Source of the DNA: Dyadobacter sp. Leaf189
Lineage (GTDB): Bacteria > Bacteroidota > Bacteroidia > Cytophagales > Spirosomataceae
Assembly (NCBI RefSeq): GCF_001424405.1
Contig: NZ_LMPS01000004.1
Span: 430,537-494,536 of the forward strand
Direction of reading: 5' to 3'
DNA length: 64,000 bases
Positions 53,980 to 63,373 of the stretch are shown here, one piece after another. Below the pieces are notes generated by a model. The model worked only from the letters and a program-made list of their open reading frames with translations, did not search any database and was not told the DNA's origin. The position numbers and the translations under genes are program-made. Position 1 is the first letter of the stretch; each line of letters starts with the position of its first letter.

Positions 53980-56900
53980 ATGTCTGAAGATGCGAATGAT
54001 GAATACGTAAATCTGACACCTGGCAGCAAGCCGGTGCCCGTGGTAGCGATTGGAGGATCTGCGGGAGGGCAACTTGCTGTGACCGAGCTTTTGCAGCATC
54101 TTCCGCCGGATACCGGCCTGGCATTTGTATATATTCAACATCTATCCCCCGAATTTGAAAGCCGGCTTTCGTCCATTCTAGCGAAGGCTACGCAGATGAA
54201 AGTGCTGGAAGCAGCACCACTGATGCAGATTTCCCCCAACCACCTTTACGTCATCCCTCCGAACAAGGGAATGGAAATCATAGACGGCGTACTGGTGCTG
54301 GTACCCAGAAAGCCGCGCCCGCACATTCATCTTCCGATCGACCAGTTTTTTATATCTCTTTCGGAAAGACAAAAGGACGGTGCAATCGGTATTGTATTGT
54401 CGGGTATGGCGAGTGACGGAACGCTGGGACTGAAAGCAATTAAAGTAGCGGGAGGCATCACTTTCGCGCAGGATGAAAGTGCAGAATTTTCCGAAATGCC
54501 GCAGTCGGCGATCAGTGAGGGTGTGGTCGATATGGTGCTGAGCCCGAAAGACATTGCCGCCGAACTGGTGCGGCTGAGCCAGCATGCCGATATATTCCAG
54601 CTTACGAACGAGACACAGGAAAATATAGAAGAAGATTCCACCGACAAAGACCTTGCAAAGATTCTCGCATTTGTAAAGTCATCGGTAGGGATAGATTTTG
54701 GTCATTATAAAAAAAGCACGATCCGCAGGCGGATCATCAGGCGAATGCTGTTGTACAAGCTGGACAAGCTGAGCCAGTATATGGACTACCTGAAACAGCA
54801 TCCTGCCGAGGCCACTATCCTTTACAATGACCTGCTTATTAACGTAACCAGCTTTTTCCGGGATGAGCAGACAATGGACTACCTTAAAAAGCAGATCCTT
54901 CCTGCCATTATCAAAAACAAAAATGCGGGGGATCCTGTCAGGCTTTGGGTAACGGCTTGTTCCACGGGACAGGAAGCGTATTCCATTGCCATGATCATTA
55001 TGGAAATACTTGGTGAACGTACCGCCAGTATTCCGATCCAGATCTTTGCAACCGACCTGAGCGAAACTGCTATTGCCAAAGCGCGGGTTGGCGTATATAC
55101 CCAGAGTGAGGTAAAGGATATCTCTGTACGAAGACTAGACCGCTTTTTTACCAAAACCGACGAGCAGTACCGGATCAACAAGCCTATCCGTGACCTGTGC
55201 GTGTTTGCACCGCATAACCTGCTTACCGACCCGCCGTTTTCAAGGCTGGATATGGTCACCTGCCGCAATCTGCTGATATACCTGGATGATATGCTGCAGA
55301 AAAAAGCGCTCGCGACTTTCCATTATTCCCTGAACCCGGGCGGCGTGCTGGTACTCGGAAAATCGGAGGCAGTAGGCAGCTCGCCTTCGCATTTCTCGCA
55401 GATTGAAAAGGAATACAAGGTTTTTGCAAGAAAAAACAATACGGTTGCACGGATTCCATCGGACATCAGTATTAAAAGAAACGCTTTCGTAATTGACACC
55501 AAAACTTCTACCTCTAAGAGCCAGGAAATGCTACCCCCACAAGATCTGGATAAGCTTGTTGACACCTGGCTGCTAAGCAATTTTATCCCGCCAAGTATTA
55601 TTGTAGATCAGGATATGGAGATTCTCCAGTTCCGCGGCTCTACGAGTCTCTTCCTTGAACACGCCACAGGCAAAGCCAGCCTGAACCTTTCGAAAATGGC
55701 GCGGCCGTCACTTGTTTTCGAGTTGCGTAATGCGATACACAAGGCAAGAAAGACCTCCCAGCCGACCAGCAAGTCGGGCCTGGAAGTGATCGTAGATGGT
55801 GTGGTACATTACGTCGAGATCAAGGCGGTGCCAATTACGAGCTCGGCCAATCAGCAGTTGTTCCTCATCCTTTTTGAGGAGTTGAAGGATAATCCAGCCG
55901 CCCTGGGTGTCATGGAAATGGAAGCGGACAAGCGCGTTCTGATGCTGGAAGCAGAACTGGCAGCGCTGCGGCAGGATATGCACTCGATCATTGAAGAACA
56001 GGAGGCCAGCAATGAAGAGCTGCAATCGGCGAATGAAGAGATTGTCAGCAGCAACGAAGAGCTGCAGAGCATCAATGAAGAACTCGAGACCAGCAAGGAG
56101 GAAATTGAATCTGCAAATGAGGAATTGCAGACGATCAACCAGGAGCTGCAGGTAAGAAACGACCAGCTCAGCGAATCCTACGACTATTCGGAAGCGATCC
56201 TGGATACCATTAATGAAGCCACCCTCGTACTCGACGATCAGCTCAGGATCAAGGTGGCGAACAAAGCGTTTTACCGCGTGTTCCGTACCAATCCGGAGAG
56301 TACAGTGGGAAGTACAGTTTATGAGCTGGGCAACCGCAAACTCGATTTCAGCGGATTCAGCGACTTAATGCATAACCTGATCAGCCGAAATGCCCCGATC
56401 ACCGGATTTGAGGTCAAGCTGGAAGTAAACTCCGGAGACGAACGCATCATGCTGATCCACGCGCGGAAAGTCCTGCTGCACCGCAAGCAGACGATCCTGC
56501 TTGTATTCGAAGATAATACGGAGCACCACAAAGCGCAAAGTCTGCTCAAAGAGCGCCAGCAATGGTTTGAGGAGCTAGTCGACAATGCAACCGCCATGAT
56601 CTGGGTATCTCGGCCTGACGGGAAGGTCAATTACCTGAACAAAGCGTGGCTGGATTTCACGGGACAATCTTACGAGAAAGAAAAGGGACATTTACTGGCG
56701 GAAAGCATCCACCCCGAAGACCGGGACTGGTACAAGGAGCTTTCTGTCAAAAGTATGAACGACAGATCGCCTTACACGGCTGAATACAGGTTGCGGAGGC
56801 GTGATGGCGAGTACCAGTGGATACTGGAAAATACGAAACCGATGTTTTCCAGCAACGGGGTTTTCTCCGGGTATATAGCCACCTGCACCAATGTTCATTT

Positions 56901-58521
56901 GCAAAAAACACTAACCCAGCAGCTCAACCTGCATGTGGAGGAAAGAACAAGAGAACTTACCAATGCCAATACCGGACTCGAAAGGGCCAATGCAGAACTG
57001 AGGCGCACGGCCGCCCGACTGCGGAGTGTACTGAACGGCGTACCCGCCGCGCTGACCTTAATGGAAGCGGTGTACTCGCCGGAGGGGAAAGTGGTTGACT
57101 TCATTACTTCCATTTACAACGACGTAGCGCTCGAACTCACCGGAATGAGCGAGTCGGACCTGACCGAGAAAACGCTGCTGCAATGGTATCCCGACTTCCG
57201 CGACACCGGACTGTTTGACCTTTATACCGAAGTACTTACCACAGGAAATACAGCCTATCGCGAAGTGAGCGGATTGAGGATTGCTCCCGGAAAAACGGCC
57301 GCATTCCTGATCACGCGGCAAGTGGATCTGGCGGGTATAGTGGTGACTGTACTGGATATTACAGACCGCAAGCAGGCAGAAACGAGATTGGTACAAACTG
57401 CCGAGAATTTGCAGGCTGTGCTCAACAGCTCCCCTGCTTCTATCGGCTTTTTCAAGGGGATATACGAAGGCGACGAGCCTGTTGATTTCAGATTGGCTGT
57501 TTGCAATGAGAAATTTGCGACCGGTTTGGGCAAGCAGGTTGGTGAAATGCTGGGAATGCTCGCCTCAGAACTTTATCCGGCGGAAAAAGTGAAGATAATG
57601 ACGGAGGTACTTGCCAAAAAAGAGTACCGCTACGAAGAAATATTAAGTGAGGAACCCGAACGCAAATGGGCGGGTGTTTCCATATCCCAGCACGACCACG
57701 GCGTAGCGATCACGGAACTGGATATCAGCTCCCTGAAAGAAGCAAAATCCCACCAGGACGAACTGATCGAGCAGCTGAACGGATCCGTAGAGATCATCGA
57801 GTCGCTTTCGGTAGTGAAGGAATATGTGCGCCAGCGGGGCTCTTTCCTGCGGTCGACCTTCCATGACCTGCGCGGCAGCTTTGGCATTATCAGCGGGGCA
57901 GCATCTCTGATGAATATCATGGAAACGGAAGAGGACAGGAAGAAGACCGTCGATATGATCCAGCGTAACCTGGGCCAGGTTGCGCAGATGATGAACCAGC
58001 TGCTCGATTTTGCAAGACTGGAATCAGGACAGGAAAGACTGGAAATCACTTCATTCAACGTTTCCCAGTTGTTGCGGGAGTTGTGTGATGGTTCTTCCCC
58101 AATGGCAGCGACCAAAAATCTGTCGCTTCAATGTGAAGGACCAGCCGAGCTGGTGATTAACGGAGATGTAGTGAAAATCAGGCGCATTGCTCAAAATCTA
58201 CTGCTGAATGCAATCAGGTATACAGCAGCCGGCAGTGTGAATGTGAGCTGGAACGAAGCCGGTTTTGGCGACAATCCGGGCTGGCAGTTCAGTATTGCGG
58301 ATACCGGAGTGGGGATTTCCCCAAAACTGATCGACCGCATTCTGGGCGATGACGGCGACGAAGACCAGCAGGAAAAAGGACGCGACAAGAAAGAAAATAA
58401 TGGGGAAGGTATTGGGCTGTTTATTGTTAAGCACCTGATCAGGCTGCTGAAAGGAGACTTGCAGATCACCAGTGGTGAAGCGGGTACAACCTTTGTAGTT
58501 AGTCTTCCAAAAACATATTAA
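53980..58521 (+). CDS. CheB-CheR-PAS-histidine kinase hybrid
   Basis: A 1513-residue soluble signalling protein. Domains in order: CheB methylesterase (about 18-205; catalytic triad Ser27 in IGGSAGG, His54 in IQHLSPEFE, Asp146 in SGMASDGT), CheR methyltransferase (about 220-495; SAM motif TACSTGQEAYSIAM, CRNLLIYL), a PAS-like linker, a long Glu-rich coiled coil (about 650-745, repeated SNEELQSxNEE), at least three PAS/PAC segments, a HisKA-like helix pair with His1295 (STFHDLRGSFG), and an HATPase domain (NLLLNAIRYT, DTGVGIS, GEGIGLFIVKHL). There is no receiver domain. Such hybrids are thought to control non-chemotaxis responses. No MCP or CheA gene is near. Confidence 0.93.
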   Translation: MSEDANDEYVNLTPGSKPVPVVAIGGSAGGQLAVTELLQHLPPDTGLAFVYIQHLSPEFESRLSSILAKATQMKVLEAAPLMQISPNHLYVIPPNKGMEIIDGVLVLVPRKPRPHIHLPIDQFFISLSERQKDGAIGIVLSGMASDGTLGLKAIKVAGGITFAQDESAEFSEMPQSAISEGVVDMVLSPKDIAAELVRLSQHADIFQLTNETQENIEEDSTDKDLAKILAFVKSSVGIDFGHYKKSTIRRRIIRRMLLYKLDKLSQYMDYLKQHPAEATILYNDLLINVTSFFRDEQTMDYLKKQILPAIIKNKNAGDPVRLWVTACSTGQEAYSIAMIIMEILGERTASIPIQIFATDLSETAIAKARVGVYTQSEVKDISVRRLDRFFTKTDEQYRINKPIRDLCVFAPHNLLTDPPFSRLDMVTCRNLLIYLDDMLQKKALATFHYSLNPGGVLVLGKSEAVGSSPSHFSQIEKEYKVFARKNNTVARIPSDISIKRNAFVIDTKTSTSKSQEMLPPQDLDKLVDTWLLSNFIPPSIIVDQDMEILQFRGSTSLFLEHATGKASLNLSKMARPSLVFELRNAIHKARKTSQPTSKSGLEVIVDGVVHYVEIKAVPITSSANQQLFLILFEELKDNPAALGVMEMEADKRVLMLEAELAALRQDMHSIIEEQEASNEELQSANEEIVSSNEELQSINEELETSKEEIESANEELQTINQELQVRNDQLSESYDYSEAILDTINEATLVLDDQLRIKVANKAFYRVFRTNPESTVGSTVYELGNRKLDFSGFSDLMHNLISRNAPITGFEVKLEVNSGDERIMLIHARKVLLHRKQTILLVFEDNTEHHKAQSLLKERQQWFEELVDNATAMIWVSRPDGKVNYLNKAWLDFTGQSYEKEKGHLLAESIHPEDRDWYKELSVKSMNDRSPYTAEYRLRRRDGEYQWILENTKPMFSSNGVFSGYIATCTNVHLQKTLTQQLNLHVEERTRELTNANTGLERANAELRRTAARLRSVLNGVPAALTLMEAVYSPEGKVVDFITSIYNDVALELTGMSESDLTEKTLLQWYPDFRDTGLFDLYTEVLTTGNTAYREVSGLRIAPGKTAAFLITRQVDLAGIVVTVLDITDRKQAETRLVQTAENLQAVLNSSPASIGFFKGIYEGDEPVDFRLAVCNEKFATGLGKQVGEMLGMLASELYPAEKVKIMTEVLAKKEYRYEEILSEEPERKWAGVSISQHDHGVAITELDISSLKEAKSHQDELIEQLNGSVEIIESLSVVKEYVRQRGSFLRSTFHDLRGSFGIISGAASLMNIMETEEDRKKTVDMIQRNLGQVAQMMNQLLDFARLESGQERLEITSFNVSQLLRELCDGSSPMAATKNLSLQCEGPAELVINGDVVKIRRIAQNLLLNAIRYTAAGSVNVSWNEAGFGDNPGWQFSIADTGVGISPKLIDRILGDDGDEDQQEKGRDKKENNGEGIGLFIVKHLIRLLKGDLQITSGEAGTTFVVSLPKTY

Positions 58522-58574
58522 CCAAGGAAACCGGGTGGCATAAGTTGAATAGTGTAGTCTCGGAGGCGAAAAAT

Positions 58575-59021
58575 ATGACTGATATGATTAGAGAAATGTA
58601 CATTGTCGACGACAATCCCGATTTTCATTTTCTGCTTTACAAAGCGTTCAAACAATTTGGCGGGCAGTATGCAATGAAATTTTTTGAAGACGGCAAAGTG
58701 CTGCACAGACACCTGAATACGCTGATCACTCAACAAAAGAGTGATCAGCTGCCGGGATTGATTATTGTGGATCTCAACATGCCGGGCATGAACGGACTCG
58801 ACCTGCTCAAAGCACTCCGCCAGCAGAGAGCCCAAACCGACACCTACCTCAACGAAATCCCCGTGGTGGTGATGAGCAGCGAGACACGCACGGACAAAAT
58901 CCATCAATGTTACCAGTTCGGCGCTGACGCTTACATTGTTAAGCCTATGGAGCTCGAAAACCTCAAAAACACGCTGCAGGGAATCTGTAACTTTTGGCTC
59001 GGCAGGGTTACGGCGAATTAA
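58575..59021 (+). CDS. Single-domain response regulator downstream of the hybrid kinase
   Basis: A 148-residue receiver domain. The start at 58575 is supported by GGAGG eight bases upstream, unusual here; a TTG at 58545 is not preferred. It has MYIVDDNPDFHF, the phospho-acceptor Asp in LIIVDLNMPGMNGLDLL, VVVMSSETRTD and the Lys in AYIVKPMEL. It starts 53 bases after the kinase and is likely co-transcribed, making it the natural phosphate acceptor. Confidence 0.92.
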   Translation: MTDMIREMYIVDDNPDFHFLLYKAFKQFGGQYAMKFFEDGKVLHRHLNTLITQQKSDQLPGLIIVDLNMPGMNGLDLLKALRQQRAQTDTYLNEIPVVVMSSETRTDKIHQCYQFGADAYIVKPMELENLKNTLQGICNFWLGRVTAN

Positions 59022-59114
59022 TCCCGGGAAAAACAGATTAACAGGCTCATTCGGGAATAACTTTTTACAGGGTGCTGCAATTTAAAATTCGCAGCTATAA
59101 ATTCTGTATTCCGA

Positions 59115-60101
59115 ATGGAGAACCGTGACATTGTTGTAATTGGGGCCTCGGCAGGTGGGGTCACCGCATTGAAAGAAGTAGTGGCCTGTTTGCCAGGCGA
59201 TTTGAAAGCAGCTGTATTTATTGTTCAGCATTTATCCCCCGAAACAAAAAGCTATCTACCCGAAATCCTGTCCTATGCCGGGAACCTTCCTGCGGCGCAC
59301 CCGAAAGATGGCGAAATAATCGAGGCAGGCCGCATTTACGTGGCAAAGCCCGACTATCACATGATTGTTGAGGATAATACCATATCTGTAAAAAAAGGCC
59401 CGAAGGAAAACCGCTTCCGCCCTTCCATTGATGTTACCATGCGCTCCGTTGCGTGTCAGTTCGGCGGGCGGGCGATCGGCATTGTGCTCACGGGCAGACT
59501 TACCGACGGCACTTCCGGTTTATGGTCTGTAAAGGAAATGGGCGGGACTACGATTGTTCAGGCTCCCGAAGATTCGATGTTTGCCGATATGCCCAATAAT
59601 GTGATCAAACATATTGATGTGCATCACATTGTACCATTGCAGGAAATAGGACCCCTGATCATAGAGCTGGTCGGCCAATCTGCTGATCAGCTAAAAAAGA
59701 CGGATGAACCCCTGAAAGAATTGTTGAAGATCGAAACAGAAATTGCAGCGGAAGAAAACGCGCTTGAAAAAGGCATTACTGAGATGGGAGAAAAAACAAA
59801 CCTGACATGCCCGGAATGCGGAGGCGCACTGGTTAGCCTGCGTGAGGGAACTTCGGTACGGTACCGCTGCCACACAGGCCACGGATTCTCTTCTGAGTCG
59901 CTCTGGCTCTCCATTAATGAATCCATCGAGACCAAATTGTGGCAGGCTGTGCGAAGCCTGGAAGAAGGTATCATTTTCCTGGAACAATCGGCTACGCACT
60001 ACGATTCGCAGGGCGACGAGCTGAATTCGACAGAACTTTATGGAAAAGCCGATGAGCTGAAATCGCGCTCAAAGGCACTCATCAAGTTCATCTACAATTG
60101 A
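59115..60101 (+). CDS. Stand-alone CheB-type methylesterase with Cys/His-rich C-terminus
   Basis: A 328-residue protein. The CheB catalytic domain covers residues 1-190: Ser in VIGASAGGV, His in IVQHLSPETK and Asp in LTGRLTDGTSG. There is no N-terminal receiver. After a helical linker, residues about 235-262 form a small zinc-ribbon-like unit, CPECGG ... CHTGHGF, followed by a helical tail. This architecture recurs among CheB paralogues linked to CheB/CheR hybrid kinases. It would remove methyl groups or hydrolyse a glutamate ester on a partner not encoded here. Confidence 0.88.
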   Translation: MENRDIVVIGASAGGVTALKEVVACLPGDLKAAVFIVQHLSPETKSYLPEILSYAGNLPAAHPKDGEIIEAGRIYVAKPDYHMIVEDNTISVKKGPKENRFRPSIDVTMRSVACQFGGRAIGIVLTGRLTDGTSGLWSVKEMGGTTIVQAPEDSMFADMPNNVIKHIDVHHIVPLQEIGPLIIELVGQSADQLKKTDEPLKELLKIETEIAAEENALEKGITEMGEKTNLTCPECGGALVSLREGTSVRYRCHTGHGFSSESLWLSINESIETKLWQAVRSLEEGIIFLEQSATHYDSQGDELNSTELYGKADELKSRSKALIKFIYN

Positions 60102-60111
60102 GCAAAAATGC

Positions 60112-60159
60112 ATTTCCTGCTCTCTCAGGGGCACGTTAGCTCCGGATCGAGCAGGAAAT
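60112..60159. terminator. Weak bidirectional hairpin between cheB and DUF4142 genes
   Basis: ATTTCCTGCTC and GAGCAGGAAAT form an 11-bp perfect stem with a 26-base loop between two convergent stops. T-tracts are weak, so termination is only likely, not certain. Confidence 0.45.
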
Positions 60160-60168
60160 TAGCAGATC

Positions 60169-60705
60169 TTATTTGTGGGATTTGTGAGATGCGGGGGAGT
60201 TACTCGAATGTTTGAACAACTCTTCAGCCATTTCGAGATGATGCTTTAATGCAGGGATCTTTGCATCTGCCCAACTTTTCAATTCATTGTCCTGGCCTTT
60301 ATTGGACTCGGTCTGGAAAAGCCCGATTGTTTGTTCGTGTGAGGCAATCATCATGTTCATATAAAGCATATCGAATGGCTCGCCTTTCATTGCTGCAAGA
60401 CTATCGTACTGCTGCTTTGCCGCTTTGCCAAGACCGGCTGGTATCTGGATCTGCTTCTTTTTAGCAAGTGCTTTTAGCTCGTCATTTACTTTGGTATGGT
60501 CTTTTACCATCATTTTACCATATTCCTTAACCTTTGGGGAAACACCGTTTTTAGCAGCCAGGTTACCCAGCTGTACTTCCAGCATCCCTCCTTCCGCAGC
60601 TTTAAGAACAAATTGCTGGTCTGGTGAATCCAGCCGGAGGCCCGACACTGCTGCGAGCATGATAACTGTGGTGAAGCAACTTGCCCACACGATGATCGTC
60701 TTCAT
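60169..60705 (-). CDS. DUF4142 family exported protein
   Basis: A 178-residue exported protein (signal segment in SCFTTVIMLAAVSGL) with a ferritin-like four-helix pattern typical of DUF4142: FVLKAAEGGMLEVQLGNLAA, VKEYGKMMVKDHTKVNDEL, MNMMIASHEQTIGLFQ and the final LKHHLEMAEEL. His and Glu spaced along the helices could bind metal, but no activity is known. A paralogue lies at 63374-63940. Confidence 0.9.
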   Translation of the reverse strand: MKTIIVWASCFTTVIMLAAVSGLRLDSPDQQFVLKAAEGGMLEVQLGNLAAKNGVSPKVKEYGKMMVKDHTKVNDELKALAKKKQIQIPAGLGKAAKQQYDSLAAMKGEPFDMLYMNMMIASHEQTIGLFQTESNKGQDNELKSWADAKIPALKHHLEMAEELFKHSSNSPASHKSHK

Positions 60706-60802
60706 AAATGTTTTGTTTAAATGTTACTGATTTAGCGTGCGGTCTTTGTAAAAATGCATGCCAGTGACACGGAAGTATAGCGCTGGCGGTACTCAAAAAG
60801 AA

Positions 60803-60854
60803 AGCGGCCCGATTACGCGCTGCTGTTTATAACAGTCCGCATAATCAGGCCGCT
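60803..60854 (-). terminator. Terminator after the small membrane protein gene
   Basis: On the minus strand GCGGCCTGATTATGCG pairs with CGCGTAATCGGGCCGC, with two mismatches, around an 18-base loop, followed by TTTCTTTTTG. It follows the stop at 60875. Confidence 0.75.
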
Positions 60855-60874
60855 CTGCCTGGTAGTCTGATATT

Positions 60875-61129
60875 CTACTCGTGGTCGGTAGAGTCGTGAC
60901 CTTGTGTTTTTACAATCTTGTTGTAAGTTCCCAGCAGCAGGAATGGAGCCGCCCATTGTCCAACAAACAATGCAGTATGTTTTCGTCCAAGGATTTTCAA
61001 TGTAAGTGACGCGCCCATTGAAGCGATCGCCGCCCATAAAAAGATGTCTGAGGGCAACTTCGCGGTTTGTTCCTCAATGGCTTCTGCTACTTTTCCTTCG
61101 CGGTGTTGCGGATTAATTTGATCGTTCAT
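60875..61129 (-). CDS. Small membrane protein of unknown function
   Basis: An 84-residue protein starting at the ATG at 61129. After a short Glu-rich N-terminus it has two hydrophobic segments (FLWAAIASMGASLTL and ALFVGQWAAPFLLLGTY) and a charged His/Asp end. It is probably a two-helix inner-membrane protein. The frame is open back to 61444, but that part is not called. Followed by a strong terminator. Related small proteins are common in Bacteroidota next to stress-type genes; family not recognised for certain. Confidence 0.65.
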   Translation of the reverse strand: MNDQINPQHREGKVAEAIEEQTAKLPSDIFLWAAIASMGASLTLKILGRKHTALFVGQWAAPFLLLGTYNKIVKTQGHDSTDHE

Positions 61130-61316
61130 ATCTGTTGATTTAAGCCTGCACCCGTTTGCAGGCACCGGGTTTGAACAAAAATTATTCCAACTGCCTTCAT
61201 CTATCCCAAAAACTGACCGGAAATCAGGCACAATCCGGGCGCTACAACCTCTGGTTTTGAGTGGAACAGTTTTTTCTCTTATTGCCTGCATCACAGTCTT
61301 CACAGTATAGTATCGT

Positions 61317-62042
61317 ATGACCACACTTTCCAGAACTTGCCTCGCAGCAATTTTCATTTTGTTTGCGTGCAGCTCCGTTTTTGCACAATTAACCATTTTC
61401 AACGTTTCTTCCTCCGATATTGCCGACGCGCGGCAGATCAGCATTCAGCAACAATTCGAGATCAATGATCAGATCGAGTCCTCCACAACGCTCACTTATG
61501 GTCTTGGAAAAGGCTGGGAAGCAGGACTTAACCTCATTAATGTGGATTACAATTATAAAACGAGGCATTTTGAGGTCAACGATACAACAACAATACTTCC
61601 ATTCGCGCCACTCCTGCTGGCCAATGCGCAGAAATCTTTTGAGCTGAACGATCATTTTTCCACAGGTTTCGGCGCTGTGGCGGGCACCAATCTCACAGGC
61701 AGCCACGGGCACAGGTTTGTTTATTACGGATATGCCAACCTGCTTGCGACAGTGGGGAGCCGGGACCAGTACCAGTTTGTGGCCGGGCCGTACATTAGTA
61801 ACCACCGTTACCTGAGCGACGGTCCCGTTTACGGGGTTCAAAGCGGGGTTGATCTTGGATTCTGGTATAAAAAAATCCATTTTCTTGCTGACTGGATCTC
61901 GGGGTCACATAACAAAGGGCGCCTTACCGCCGGTATCGAGCTTTTCCTGGCAGAGCGTTTCCCGCTTTCACTCGGCTGGCAGCGTTCCAATGCCGATGGT
62001 TCGCAGGCTGCGGTTGTACAATTAACGATTTTACCAAAATGA
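61317..62042 (+). CDS. Outer-membrane beta-barrel protein of unknown function
   Basis: A 241-residue exported protein with signal peptide (LAAIFILFACSSVFAQ) and about ten to twelve amphipathic strands (TLTYGLGKGWEAGLNLI, HFSTGFGAVAGTNL, GVQSGVDLGFWYKKI), ending in QAAVVQLTILPK. It looks like a small porin-type barrel. It starts 34 bases before the DUF6766 gene and may be in one operon with it. Function unknown. Confidence 0.7.
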   Translation: MTTLSRTCLAAIFILFACSSVFAQLTIFNVSSSDIADARQISIQQQFEINDQIESSTTLTYGLGKGWEAGLNLINVDYNYKTRHFEVNDTTTILPFAPLLLANAQKSFELNDHFSTGFGAVAGTNLTGSHGHRFVYYGYANLLATVGSRDQYQFVAGPYISNHRYLSDGPVYGVQSGVDLGFWYKKIHFLADWISGSHNKGRLTAGIELFLAERFPLSLGWQRSNADGSQAAVVQLTILPK

Positions 62043-62076
62043 GTCTGAATATTCCCACGTTTTCTCAAAACCCATC

Positions 62077-62748
62077 ATGAAAACAGCAGAGACAAAACAT
62101 TCCTTCTTCTATCGGAACAGTTTAAGTATCGTATTTATCACCTTGTTCCTGGTGACGCTCGCGGGACAGGCCATTACCGGCTGGCACGAGCATAATTCGG
62201 AGCTTGAACAGGACAATGCCCCCGCAATCGGGTTTACAGCTTACCTGCAAAGCGGGCACTTCATTTCTGCCACATTTGAAAACTTTGAAAGTGAATTCCT
62301 GCAAATGGCCCTGTACGTGGTACTCACCGTGGGACTACGCCAGAAAGGCTCCGCGGAATCCAAGTCTCTTGATGAAAAAGAAGAGGTAGACCGTGAGCCA
62401 CGCCCGGGAAAAGACGCGCCCTGGGCGGTTAATAAAGGAGGGTGGATACTGAAACTATATGAAAATTCACTGTTCGCGATGTTCCTGGTTCTGTTCCTGA
62501 TCAGCTGGTACCTGCACCTTTACGGAAGCTGGGTGGACCATAATGAACAGCAGGTTTTAAACGGAATGCCGGCGGATACGATGGGAAACTACCTGACGCA
62601 GGCTAACTTCTGGTTTGAGGCATTTCAAAACTGGCAGAGCGAATTCCTTTCCATTGCGAGCATTGTAGTATTTACCATTTTCCTTCGTCAGAAAGGTTCT
62701 CCCGAATCCAAACCCGTAGATGCGCCTGACTCAGAAACAGGTAAATGA
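62077..62748 (+). CDS. DUF6766 family membrane protein with internal duplication
   Basis: A 223-residue inner-membrane protein made of two similar halves (residues about 8-92 and 122-213). Each half has a hydrophobic helix followed by a W-H/D-H-type motif (ITGWHEHNSELEQ; YGSWVDHNEQQ), then FENFESEFLQMALYVV or FQNWQSEFLSIASIVV, and each ends in LRQKGS. About four membrane helices result. Family assignment is from memory; function unknown. Confidence 0.75.
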   Translation: MKTAETKHSFFYRNSLSIVFITLFLVTLAGQAITGWHEHNSELEQDNAPAIGFTAYLQSGHFISATFENFESEFLQMALYVVLTVGLRQKGSAESKSLDEKEEVDREPRPGKDAPWAVNKGGWILKLYENSLFAMFLVLFLISWYLHLYGSWVDHNEQQVLNGMPADTMGNYLTQANFWFEAFQNWQSEFLSIASIVVFTIFLRQKGSPESKPVDAPDSETGK

Positions 62749-62758
62749 GGTTACCAGA

Positions 62759-63232
62759 CTACGCTACCGACGTATAAGCATCCTGGGTATCATCAGAAAA
62801 TTCGGTCAACTCGGCTGCCAGCGTGTGGCTCAGGGAGGCCAGCTGGCTGATGTGCGCGTGACAGGCCAGGGCGGCCTCGCTATCTTCATCTATATGTGAG
62901 AGCAACAGCTCGTATGCGCTGATCAGCTGCTGCTCTCCCCGGATCAGATCGGAAAGCAAGCCAGCAAGGTTATCAGCGTCCATTGAATCGTCGTTTTTAC
63001 TTCTAGTAATACTCGCCAGATCACCATCATTCAGGTTGCACTTCACCGACTCGTAAAGCGCACCCATTTCCTTTTTGTACAAAAGGGAAATCATAAAGCC
63101 ATTGCTGCACGTTTTTCGCAACGCAGCAGAGATCTCCAACCCCATTACAGACCTGAAAAGCTCTTCCTGCTTTTTAATCAGCCTCCAAACGCGGGCGGTA
63201 CACTTGACGATATCTCTTGAACTCTCTGACAT
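62759..63232 (-). CDS. Four-helix (ferritin-like) protein, DUF2383-like
   Basis: A 157-residue all-helical protein without signal peptide. Helices carry spaced Glu/His (LIRGEQQLISAYELLLSHID, CHAHISQLASLSHTLAAEL) as in DUF2383/PA2169-type ferritin-like domains, but the first helices lack a clear metal set (VWRLIKKQEELFRSV). It is convergent with the DUF6766 gene (10 bases between stops) and divergent from a DUF4142 gene. Function unknown. Confidence 0.6.
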   Translation of the reverse strand: MSESSRDIVKCTARVWRLIKKQEELFRSVMGLEISAALRKTCSNGFMISLLYKKEMGALYESVKCNLNDGDLASITRSKNDDSMDADNLAGLLSDLIRGEQQLISAYELLLSHIDEDSEAALACHAHISQLASLSHTLAAELTEFSDDTQDAYTSVA

Positions 63233-63373
63233 GGATATGGGATAAAACTTTGAGCGCGATTATAAAAATCGTGCCAAAAAATTGCTTCCACACTTTTGAA
63301 AAAAGAGGTGAGCGGCTACTGGCATGCCTTTTTATTAGCGACCGGCGAAAATTTATCAACAACAAACTTAAAA

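Noticed and set aside
61130..61444. Long N-terminal extension of the small membrane protein
   Set aside because: The extra part has no domain, overlaps the start of the divergent beta-barrel gene and is not needed for the two-helix protein starting at 61129.
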